From: Bacillota bacterium
Lineage (GTDB): Bacteria > Bacillota > DTU025 > JANLFS01
Length of the DNA stretch: 34,782 nt
Assembly: GCA_024655925.1 (NCBI GenBank)
Contig: JANLFS010000007.1
Span: forward strand, 19,256-54,037
Reading direction: 5' to 3'
The position numbers and the translations under genes are program-made. Below the pieces are notes generated by a model. It was given only the letters and a program-made list of their open reading frames with translations. It was not told the origin of the DNA and did no database searches. Below, piece by piece: positions 7,758 through 14,956 of the stretch; the first letter of the stretch is position 1, and every line of letters starts with the position of its first letter.

Positions 7758-9254
7758 ATGTACCTCCTTGGTCTGGACATCGGGACTGGCGGCTGTAAGG
7801 CCACACTAATGGACTTCCAGGGGAACGTCATCTACTCAGGCACTCGGGAATACCCGACTCACTACCCAAAAGAGGGGTGGGCTGAACAGGACCCTGAGGA
7901 TTGGTACAATTCGGCATGTGCCCTTCTCAGGGACATTGTCGGGCGAGGAGTCCCGGCGGAGGATATAACAGCTATGTGCGTGAGCGCTGCCACCCACACT
8001 GCTGTCCTTCTAGACGACAAGCTGGCCGTGGTGAGGCGGGCCATCCTGTGGACAGACCAGAGAAGTGCCCCTCAGTCTGAAAGGCTGCATCGTGAGTTGG
8101 GCGAGGAAATCCTGGAGATCACCTGCAACAAAGTAAGCCCCGTCTGGACTCTGCCCCAGCTTGAATGGGTGAGAGAGAATGAACCTGATATCTGGGCCAG
8201 AGTATCCAGCATCATGTTCGCCAAGGACTACGTCAGGTGGAGACTCACGGCGACACGCTCTACCGATTGGATAGACGCCGCAGGCTCCATGTTGTTCGAT
8301 CCTTGCCGACAGGCATGGTCGGAACGGCTGTGCGAGATTCTCTCGTTGCCAGCTGCTTGCCTTCCTCCGACGACTCCACCTGAGAGCGTGGTCGGAACCA
8401 TCATACCTGCGGCTGCGGTCGAGACGGGGCTTTCCACGCGTACTCTGGTAGTCACAGGCACCACTGACACAGCGCTCGAGGTGTTCGGAGCGGGCGCGCT
8501 CGACTCTGGCCAGGCGACACTGAAACTGGCGACGGCAGGCAGAGTATGCGCGATCACCGAGAGACCGCATCCGCACCCTCACCTGTTCAACTACAGACAC
8601 GTGCTGCGAGACAGATGGTACCCAGGCACAGGAACGAAGTCATGTGCCTCCTCATTCAGATGGTTCAGGGACGTGTTCTGCGGGTGCGAGTCCGAAGTTG
8701 CCAGGATCGCGGGCCAGAATGCGTACGAGCTGATAGACTCAGAAGCAGCGAAAGCCCCGGTCGGGGCCGAAGGGCTTCTGTTCCATCCCTACCTTCTGGG
8801 CGAACTCTCACCGTACAATGACCCCCACCTCAAGGCGAGTTTCACCGGCATAACCATGAGGCACTCGAAAGCGCACTTCGCAAGGGCCGTCCTGGAAGGT
8901 GTGGCGTTGTCCCTCCTGGACTCCATGTCAGTTCTCGAAGAGCTTGCGATTCCCATCAATGATATTAGAGTCATCGGTGGAGGGGCCAGGAGCGCACTGT
9001 GGCGTCAGATAATCTGCGATGCCATAGGGCGCAGCGTGTCCAAGCCGCGCGTGGATGATTCCTCGTTTGGCGGGGCAATGTTGGCCGGCATAGGTGCAGG
9101 TGTGTTTGCAGACGCGAGGACTGCGGTGACCCAGTGTGTCAGGTTGAGTGACCCAACCGTCCCCAACCCAGACAACCACCTGACATACAGAACCATCTTG
9201 GGCAGATACAAGGCAGTCCACGACTGTATGGCGGAAGTGTATCACAAGGGATAG
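7758..9254 (+). CDS. FGGY-family carbohydrate kinase (xylulokinase-like)
   Basis: ATP-dependent sugar kinase, 498 residues, full length for the FGGY family. ATG 7758 starts the phosphate-1 motif LGLDIGTGGCKATLMD. Other features are EGWAEQDPEDWY, LWTDQRS in the substrate-binding domain, GTTDTALEVFGAGALDSGQ, and the C-terminal adenosine motif VIGGGARSALWRQI. It resembles xylulokinase/LsrK-like kinases more than glycerol kinase. As the last gene of the catabolic operon it presumably phosphorylates the isomerised sugar before the class II aldolase cleaves it. Substrate assignment by sequence is not reliable within FGGY. Confidence 0.93.
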   Translation: MYLLGLDIGTGGCKATLMDFQGNVIYSGTREYPTHYPKEGWAEQDPEDWYNSACALLRDIVGRGVPAEDITAMCVSAATHTAVLLDDKLAVVRRAILWTDQRSAPQSERLHRELGEEILEITCNKVSPVWTLPQLEWVRENEPDIWARVSSIMFAKDYVRWRLTATRSTDWIDAAGSMLFDPCRQAWSERLCEILSLPAACLPPTTPPESVVGTIIPAAAVETGLSTRTLVVTGTTDTALEVFGAGALDSGQATLKLATAGRVCAITERPHPHPHLFNYRHVLRDRWYPGTGTKSCASSFRWFRDVFCGCESEVARIAGQNAYELIDSEAAKAPVGAEGLLFHPYLLGELSPYNDPHLKASFTGITMRHSKAHFARAVLEGVALSLLDSMSVLEELAIPINDIRVIGGGARSALWRQIICDAIGRSVSKPRVDDSSFGGAMLAGIGAGVFADARTAVTQCVRLSDPTVPNPDNHLTYRTILGRYKAVHDCMAEVYHKG

Positions 9255-9450
9255 GGTGTCCTGCATTCCAGTATTACGGCTGAACATAGTGGCATCAAGC
9301 CCGAACTCAGCTACACATGCGCCTCTTGAAGAGCGGGGGAGGACTGCAGAACAGACATCCCGACAAAAAACTTCCTTGGCGCGAGTACTGACGAAGGAGT
9401 CAGCCGGGCCCTACAGAATTCCTCTTACCGTTCCACGCGCACCAACCTAA

Positions 9451-9469
9451 ACACGGCGTTGGTCCGTGT
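9451..9469. other. small hairpin in the gap before the exported-protein genes
   Basis: ACACGG (9451-9456) and CCGTGT (9464-9469) form a 6-bp perfect stem with a 7-base loop in the 245-base gap after the FGGY kinase gene. No T-run follows, so termination is only a guess. Apart from the ribosome binding site for the next gene I see no convincing promoter in 9255-9499. Confidence 0.3.
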
Positions 9470-9499
9470 CTACTCCCGTCCCCTGTTGGAGGCGCTTTC

Positions 9500-11365
9500 A
9501 TGTCCGTTCTCTCTACTGCCACCCGGCAAGCGCGGCGACAGGGCCGCAGCTCCGGGTCGACCCATCTCTTCCTTGTGTTCCTCATGCTCTTGTCAATGAC
9601 TTCTGTTGCTCCCATGCGCCCGGCCGCCGCTGCATCGGACGCACGTGCGCTTCTCGTTTCTTGGGGCGTCTTGCCGGCTGGAAGCAGCGGGTTGCGTGCC
9701 CCCGCGAGGGTGGGAACCACGGTCCCCATAGGCCCTGCGGTCGGAGAGGTGGGCGCGGGTTCAGCCAGGATGGTCCAATGCCCGCAAGGGGTGGCCATGG
9801 CGTTCGACGGGGCAGGCAAGCTATTCTACCTGGCTCCGGAGGACACGGGCTACTCCTTGTATCGCTGGGACTACCCTTCAACCGACAAATTCGAACTTGT
9901 GTTGGCCGCGTGGACGCAAGAATCGGGATCCCCTTTGGCCATGGCGGTGGATCCCGCAGGGAATATCGTGATCTCCACCACGAGATCGTTGGACCTCCTT
10001 GCGCCGGATGGGCGGTTCTACTCCACGCCCTACCCAAGCCACCTGCGGGTCATATCGCTCGTGACGGATCCGGGATCAGGCGGTGTAGTGGGACTTGTGT
10101 CCGACACGTCCTCCAGCATCCCGGTCACAGGACAACCTGTAAAGGTGCCCGACACGGGGCAGCCGAATCCTTTACCGGCGGAACACTCGTGCTCAGTAGT
10201 GAGGCTGACCCACATTAGCGACATTGGAGATCGAATCGCTGGCCTGCGCAACCAGGTTCTCTGTTACGCCGGGAACTCCATTGCGCTCAGGCCTGATTTG
10301 CTGCCGTTTCTACCCGTCTGGGACCGAGGGGCGTTCAGAGTGTTCAGAGTGGGGCAGGGGAGGGGCGTTCGGCCGGAGTCGCCCGTAGAGAGATTCCTCG
10401 CAGAGTGGCATCTTTCAGGAGGGATCGCGGCAGACGGGTCTGGCGCCGTCTTCATGAGCGGAACCAAGAGGCCGATGTCCGCAGCTGAGGCCAGGTCCCC
10501 TTCTGCTGCGGTGTTCCGGTGGGCACCGGGCACAGAACCGCGAGACGCGGTGACCAGGTTCGGGGCTGACGCCGGCACTGCGAGGCTCTTCCCGGTGATG
10601 GCCGTGAGTGACTCGGGAGATCTCGTGGCGGCAGGGTTCAAGACAACGAGAGAAGGTGAGAAGTGGGCCGTTTTCGACGCAGGGAGGATAGGGCGGCCGC
10701 GTTCGGCGCCGGGGCCGGGCGTGGCGTTCGCGGGAGCCGTGCCGCTTATCCAGGGGACTCGGAATCCGGCGCTTTCGCCTGTCGAAGGCGCAAACCCCAC
10801 ATTTGTGAGACCCGGCGGGGACTTGGTCATTGAGGGCATCAACTTCGCCCGTGATGCATCCGTGCTCACTGTCACATCCGGCGAGCTCAACCTGGAGGTG
10901 GCGGCCGCGTCAACCGAGGCGCTCACAGCCCGATTCCCGAAACACGCGCCCGGCGGAGACGCTGAAGTGCGGGTGACAGCGGGCGGGGTCGGCTCCAATG
11001 CCGTCTCTGTCATCGTGAAAACCCCTCTGGTGGATGGCCTGGTTCGCATTGGCACCGCGGAGACAGCCAAGTTCCTTGCGTCAGATCTTGCAGTCCGAAA
11101 CTACTCCGGCACGGTTACGGTCACGGGAGTGACAGATTCGGGGAGACAGGTGAACCAAGTGATCCCAGTGGGGGCTGTCGGCTTGGGGTCGAGCAGGCTC
11201 CCCAACGGGCGCTACATGGCCAGATTCAGGGCCAGCTACGACTACTATGTGGCAGGCCGTGCCGCGCTCGGGATCACAGTGCCCGAGCAGGTCCACGCAA
11301 TCACCATCTCTGATGACACCCCGGTCGCAGTCTTCATTCCGGTCTACCTAGCGCATGTCATGTGA
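9500..11365 (+). CDS. exported protein of unknown function with an IPT/TIG-like domain
   Basis: A 621-residue protein beginning at ATG 9500, preceded by TTGGAGG. A basic N-region followed by a hydrophobic stretch (LFLVFLMLLSM) and an AAAASDA cleavage region indicate Sec export. The next 400 or so residues have repeated short beta-type segments such as GVAMAFDGAGKLFYLA, PLAMAVDPAGNIVIS and GGIAADGSGAVFMSG, which could be blades of a degenerate beta-propeller. Around residues 430-505 the sequence NPTFVRPGGDLVIEGINF and what follows resembles an IPT/TIG immunoglobulin-like fold. No lipobox, anchor or catalytic motif was recognised. It lies 10-30 bases from the next exported-protein gene and is probably co-transcribed with it. 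Function unknown. Confidence 0.85.
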   Translation: MSVLSTATRQARRQGRSSGSTHLFLVFLMLLSMTSVAPMRPAAAASDARALLVSWGVLPAGSSGLRAPARVGTTVPIGPAVGEVGAGSARMVQCPQGVAMAFDGAGKLFYLAPEDTGYSLYRWDYPSTDKFELVLAAWTQESGSPLAMAVDPAGNIVISTTRSLDLLAPDGRFYSTPYPSHLRVISLVTDPGSGGVVGLVSDTSSSIPVTGQPVKVPDTGQPNPLPAEHSCSVVRLTHISDIGDRIAGLRNQVLCYAGNSIALRPDLLPFLPVWDRGAFRVFRVGQGRGVRPESPVERFLAEWHLSGGIAADGSGAVFMSGTKRPMSAAEARSPSAAVFRWAPGTEPRDAVTRFGADAGTARLFPVMAVSDSGDLVAAGFKTTREGEKWAVFDAGRIGRPRSAPGPGVAFAGAVPLIQGTRNPALSPVEGANPTFVRPGGDLVIEGINFARDASVLTVTSGELNLEVAAASTEALTARFPKHAPGGDAEVRVTAGGVGSNAVSVIVKTPLVDGLVRIGTAETAKFLASDLAVRNYSGTVTVTGVTDSGRQVNQVIPVGAVGLGSSRLPNGRYMARFRASYDYYVAGRAALGITVPEQVHAITISDDTPVAVFIPVYLAHVM

Positions 11366-11387
11366 GACTCCAGGAGGTTTGTTTGGA

Positions 11388-12590
11388 ATGATCACGCGTA
11401 ACAACCGGCCTGCGGCCTTGTTTGTCATTGCCATTCTGATCATGTCAATCGCTCAGGCTGCCGCCGCCTCTGCAGCACCGCCCTCCACCAAGGCGTCGGC
11501 GTCTGCGCCAACCTTCGTGATGTTCGCGGAAGAGGGCATGAGTTTCAGGTTCCTTTTGCCCACTGATTGGAGCTTCGTGAAGGAGAAGTCCGACGACCGG
11601 AACTGGGTCTTTTACGGACCCAACGAGCAGGACTACGCGTATGTGGAGCTCTACACAGTGCCCGAGAGCATTCGGGACTCCATGAAGCTGGCCTCGGCTC
11701 TGGCCGAGAAGTACGGTGCGGAACTCCCGGCCTTCTCGCTTGTGTCCGGGCCTGTGCCGATCCGTTTGGGCGGGACCGATGCTGCAATCGTGGTCTACTC
11801 GTTCACGACGACAAGCGGCATTGCACTCAAGTCGGTAGAGGTGATGGCCGTGATAGACGGGGGCGGATACAGCATGACGGTCAGGGATACCCCCAAGGAG
11901 TTCGACGCGAGGCTATCGGTGTACGACGCAATGCTCTCCTCCCTCGTCTTCCTGCCCACGGAGCGCGGGATGCTGCGGAATCTGGCGTCCCAGGGCCCCG
12001 TTGCGGCGAAACCCGTCGCATCGAGCGCGCCGTCGGCCCCGGCCCCAGCGCCAGCTCCCGCTCCTACGTACGCTCCGGGGCCACCCCCTGATCAAGCCAG
12101 GATCTTCTCCGCCACAGGCGGCCAGTTCACGATCAAGGTTCCTGCAGGCGCGGAAATATGGGAGCACCTGTCCACCGCGCATGGTGACAAGATGGAGCCG
12201 TATTTCGAGGTCTTCAATCAGACCGACCGAGCCATGAGCCAGACTGTGGTCCTCTGGCAGTATTTCGACCCCTCCACCCAAAAAGAAATCGAGTACGAGG
12301 TCCTGATCGGTGTCATCGAAAACGCGGCGTCTACCCTCGATGAGGCTGTCAGGGTGGTCTGGAAAGGCATATTGGGGCGATACTGGGACTCTGTGAACCT
12401 CACTCAGTCCAGGGCGAAGGTGGGGACGGCAAACGGAATGAGGGTGTACGTCGACGACCTGTCCTGGACAAAGACCGTCGACACATACATAACCAAGTCG
12501 GGAAGAGATGTTCTGTTCATAGTCGCGGATCGCGCCATGGATCCAGCCAAACTCAAAGAGCTGTTAGACAGCATGACTGTCAAGCAGTAG
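11388..12590 (+). CDS. exported two-domain protein of unknown function with an Ala-Pro linker
   Basis: A 400-residue protein. ATG 11388 is preferred because AGGAGG (11372-11377) is ten bases upstream; the earlier in-frame ATG 11355 overlaps the previous gene. A signal peptide (hydrophobic LFVIAILIMSIAQ, then AAAASAAPP) is followed by a first globular part (about residues 35-195) with SFRFLLPTDWSFVKEK, reminiscent of PsbP/DUF1795-like domains. A low-complexity Ala-Pro linker (near residues 205-235) leads to a second part with a similar opening (GQFTIKVPAGAEIWEH), so the two halves may be distant copies. No enzyme motif is visible. It likely acts outside the membrane, together with the preceding exported protein. 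Confidence 0.85.
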   Translation: MITRNNRPAALFVIAILIMSIAQAAAASAAPPSTKASASAPTFVMFAEEGMSFRFLLPTDWSFVKEKSDDRNWVFYGPNEQDYAYVELYTVPESIRDSMKLASALAEKYGAELPAFSLVSGPVPIRLGGTDAAIVVYSFTTTSGIALKSVEVMAVIDGGGYSMTVRDTPKEFDARLSVYDAMLSSLVFLPTERGMLRNLASQGPVAAKPVASSAPSAPAPAPAPAPTYAPGPPPDQARIFSATGGQFTIKVPAGAEIWEHLSTAHGDKMEPYFEVFNQTDRAMSQTVVLWQYFDPSTQKEIEYEVLIGVIENAASTLDEAVRVVWKGILGRYWDSVNLTQSRAKVGTANGMRVYVDDLSWTKTVDTYITKSGRDVLFIVADRAMDPAKLKELLDSMTVKQ

Positions 12591-12644
12591 AAATGGGTGA
12601 CTGGTTCACCTGGGGGCATGTCTGGCCGCGATGAGCAGCATGGC

Positions 12645-12712
12645 CTCGACATGGGTCGAGCCAACGGGGCCGGGTGAGCTGCTTGCCTGTGAAGCAAGCG
12701 CCTGCCCGGCCC
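12645..12712. terminator. tandem hairpins between convergent genes (probable bidirectional terminator)
   Basis: Two hairpins lie between the + strand gene ending at 12590 and the - strand gene ending at 12734. The first pairs CTCGAC (12645-12650) with GTCGAG (12655-12660). The second is strong: GGGCCGGG (12667-12674) pairs with CCCGGCCC (12705-12712), enclosing GCTTGC (12681-12686) and GCAAGC (12694-12699). No clear T-run follows on either strand, so intrinsic termination is inferred from position and stem strength. Confidence 0.6.
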
Positions 12713-12733
12713 TGTGGTATGTCTATCCTGAAA

Positions 12734-13417
12734 TCACGAAGCCCCGCGCCCGTCGGCAAAGGTGATGGCCTGAGCCGGACAGGCGAAAGAACACTCCATA
12801 CACCGAATGCACTCCGGCCCAGCCGACTTCTTGCCGGGCCAGGTCTTGTCGTCCAGCACGCACACGCGCTCGCACTTGCCGCAGTCTAGACACTTCTCGG
12901 TTCGCCGAAGGTCGTAGTCGCTTCCCCGGGAGATCCCGGCCACGATGAAGCCGACCGGGCAGAGGTGAGCGCAGAATACTCGCTTGCGGTAGAGGATTCC
13001 CACAGCAACGGCTACGACCATCATGGACATGAGAAGAAGCATGGGAGGGCCGAGAACCACCCCTCGCCATCCGAGCGCAAGGCCTCGCGGGAAGCGATGC
13101 CAATAGAATAGGCCCAAACCGGCGAAGAATATGAAGGCCCCGATACGCAGGTGCGATGCCCTGATCCACCGAGGCGGCCGGTTTCCCCGCGACGCCCTTG
13201 CCACTACGTTGTCTAGCACACCGCCCATGGGGCAGATCCAGCCGCAGTATATCCGTCCGTATTTCCATGCCAGGGGCATGGTGCCCAGCGTCATGATGAG
13301 CCCCAGATACATGAGGCTCCCAAAGCGGGCGAAGTTCACGAAGGCAAGGGCAAACGATACGAGCCAAACGGTGATGATGAATGCTTGAATGATGTTGCCT
13401 GTCTGTCTTGTTTTCAC
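12734..13417 (-). CDS. NapH/MauN-like membrane protein with 4Fe-4S ferredoxin domain
   Basis: A 227-residue polytopic membrane iron-sulfur protein. The start is GTG at 13417, overlapping the arsR stop by four bases, with AAGGAGATC upstream. About four to five hydrophobic segments alternate with two paired-Cys loops, YCGWICPMG (C58, C62) and CAHLCPVG (C149, C153), typical of the NapH/MauN/CcoG/RnfB-neighbour group. The C-terminus is a two-cluster ferredoxin: CLDCGKCERVC (C176, C179, C182, C186) and CIRCMECSFAC (C203, C206, C209, C213). Such proteins pass electrons between quinol or ferredoxin pools and a partner enzyme. No partner enzyme is adjacent; control by ArsR hints at a redox, metal or sulfur stress role. 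Confidence 0.92.
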   Translation of the reverse strand: MKTRQTGNIIQAFIITVWLVSFALAFVNFARFGSLMYLGLIMTLGTMPLAWKYGRIYCGWICPMGGVLDNVVARASRGNRPPRWIRASHLRIGAFIFFAGLGLFYWHRFPRGLALGWRGVVLGPPMLLLMSMMVVAVAVGILYRKRVFCAHLCPVGFIVAGISRGSDYDLRRTEKCLDCGKCERVCVLDDKTWPGKKSAGPECIRCMECSFACPAQAITFADGRGAS

Positions 13418-13788
13418 TGGCGATCTCCTTCGTCCGTCAAGCTTGCCTTTTTGTCGTCGGTGGCGAGAAGCGACGCTATCTCCTGAGCTGCCTCAAGATA
13501 CTCCCTCAGAACATCCTTCAAGATATCGCATGCTTGCAGGATTCTTAGGTTGCTCACTCGGTAGAAGACATATAATCCCTGTCGTCTGGCTTCCACCAGT
13601 CGCTTGTCTCGCATCAAGGCCAGGTGCTGCGAGAGGCTGGACTTCTGCATCCTTGTGAGCTCCGCGAGTTCATCCACGGATTTCTCTCCCCCGCGCAGCC
13701 AGTGGAGGATCTCCAGTCGCTTCGGACTCGCGAGGGTCTTGCAGATCTCTGCATGGAGTTGGAATAGCCGTTGTTGGACTTCGTCCAT
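13414..13788 (-). CDS. ArsR/SmtB-family transcriptional repressor
   Basis: A 124-residue winged-helix protein starting at ATG 13788, with AAGGAGATT upstream. The ArsR signature is clear: TLASPKRLEILHWL, EKSVDELAELT, the recognition helix around QKSSLSQHLALMRD, and the wing LVEARRQGLYVFYRV. The ELCVCDL-type alpha-3 metal site is absent. Two cysteines exist, C16 in helix 1 and C87 in helix 5, a spacing that could support a thiol/persulfide or metal sensor, though this is inference. It is translationally coupled to the membrane 4Fe-4S gene and has its own promoter-operator upstream, suggesting a repressor of its own two-gene operon. Confidence 0.93.
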   Translation of the reverse strand: MDEVQQRLFQLHAEICKTLASPKRLEILHWLRGGEKSVDELAELTRMQKSSLSQHLALMRDKRLVEARRQGLYVFYRVSNLRILQACDILKDVLREYLEAAQEIASLLATDDKKASLTDEGDRQ

Positions 13789-13803
13789 CGGTCAATCTCC
13801 TTC

Positions 13804-13853
13804 AGTATTTCATAAGATACCGAAATACTAACAGAGAGACGCGGAAGTGTCAA
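13804..13853 (-). promoter_or_regulatory. sigma-A promoter with overlapping ArsR operator
   Basis: On the - strand a perfect TTGACA (plus-strand 13848-13853) and TAGTAT (13825-13830) are separated by 17 bases. The -10 box is embedded in a perfect 8-bp inverted repeat, AGTATTTC (13804-13811) and GAAATACT (13822-13829), with a 10-base spacer. This AT-rich dyad in GC-rich DNA lies 16 bases before the arsR start codon. Binding of the dimeric repressor would block RNA polymerase, so autorepression is the natural reading. Confidence 0.85.
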
Positions 13854-14024
13854 CGAGTGGGGAGACCTCCTAGGTCTGCGGGCTCTCCCAGGTCGGCCAT
13901 TGCCTTCAAACGTAACCCCGTGGCTGCTGTCTCTGCCTTCCTCTTGAGCCTCAGGAATCGCATGGAGAAGCCAGGGTTTTCTGTTCTGGTACAGCAGGAA
14001 TTCCGCGATCCGTATAGAATTCTC

Positions 14025-14055
14025 ATTTGAGGAACAACGTTCTTATATGCGGAAC
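14025..14055 (+). promoter_or_regulatory. candidate IclR operator upstream of the iclR gene
   Basis: ATTTGAGGAAC (14025-14035) and ATATGCGGAAC (14045-14055) form an 11-bp direct repeat with two mismatches, starts 20 bases apart. Within it GGAAC AAC GTTC (14031-14042) is a small dyad of the kind bound by IclR regulators. A TAGAAT at 14015-14020 could be a -10 box but no good -35 was found. The element ends 11 bases before the iclR start, so autoregulation is plausible. Evidence is positional only. Confidence 0.4.
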
Positions 14056-14066
14056 GAGGTGCGATC

Positions 14067-14891
14067 ATGAACACCAAACGTGATGAAAAAGGCACCCTTC
14101 GCATAGCAGACCGGATCATTGACGTGCTGGAGTGTTTCACCGTGGATCAGCACGAGTGGGGCGTGACCGAACTAGCCAATCATCTAGGCATGCACAAGAG
14201 CGTCATCCACCGAATCCTCTCGTCTCTCGATGCCCGCGGCTACGTGCGGCGCAACCCTCACACCAAGACATATACCCTCGGGCTCAGGTGCCTCGACCTG
14301 GGATACACAGTCCTGGAGCGAATGGACGTCAGAACCGTGGCTCTTCCCTACATGAGGGAGCTGGTCAGAACAGTCAACGAGACGGTGATGCTGCACATCG
14401 TTGATGGGGATCAGGCCTTGTGCATCGCGAAGGTCGAGAGTTCTCAAGGACTCAAATGCACATCCCGGTTGGGAAGCCGCGTCCCTCTTCATGCAGGGGC
14501 CGTCACCAAGCTGCTTCTGGCTTACCTCCCCGATGAGCAGGTGGAGCGAATCCTGGCGCGCCCGTTGAAGCGGTTCACTGAGTACACGGTTACTGACCCA
14601 GTGGTGCTCCGTGCCCAACTCGAGCAGATACGTCGCGACGGTTACTGCGTGACCGCGCAAGAAGTGGACCTCGGGTCCATAGGACCGGCGGCTCCCATCC
14701 GGGACCACACCGGGGCCGTGATAGCCTCGATGAGCGTGTCCGCACCGATAATTCGAATGCCTGACGAGAAGCTCAACCAAGTGGTCCAGCTTCTTCTGGC
14801 CACGGTGGAGCAGGTATCCGGGGAGCTAGGGTATCACGGGCCGACTTCTGAACGTGCCCGTGAAACTGCCGCTTCACTTGAAGAAACCTAG
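14067..14891 (+). CDS. IclR-family transcriptional regulator
   Basis: A 274-residue DNA-binding regulator from ATG 14067. The N-terminal winged helix (about residues 10-70) includes RIADRIIDVLECF, WGVTELANHLGMHKSVIHRILSSL and GYVRRNPHTKTYTLG. The C-terminal effector domain carries SRLGSRVPLHAGAVTKLLLAYL and DGYCVTAQEVDLGSIGPAAPI, both diagnostic of IclR. It is transcribed towards the amidohydrolase and nucleoside importer genes and likely controls them, with a nucleoside, base or pentose derivative as possible effector. It is divergent from the arsR unit. Confidence 0.95.
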   Translation: MNTKRDEKGTLRIADRIIDVLECFTVDQHEWGVTELANHLGMHKSVIHRILSSLDARGYVRRNPHTKTYTLGLRCLDLGYTVLERMDVRTVALPYMRELVRTVNETVMLHIVDGDQALCIAKVESSQGLKCTSRLGSRVPLHAGAVTKLLLAYLPDEQVERILARPLKRFTEYTVTDPVVLRAQLEQIRRDGYCVTAQEVDLGSIGPAAPIRDHTGAVIASMSVSAPIIRMPDEKLNQVVQLLLATVEQVSGELGYHGPTSERARETAASLEET

Positions 14892-14956
14892 GGTTTATTG
14901 GCCGTCTGTCAAGGCGATACCATGCGGTGATGATCACCGAGACGGAGGGACGTTCC

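Noticed and set aside
13850-14140. 96-codon - strand frame between arsR and iclR
   Set aside because: It overlaps the iclR start and reads through the putative operator region; no family resemblance or ribosome binding site was seen.
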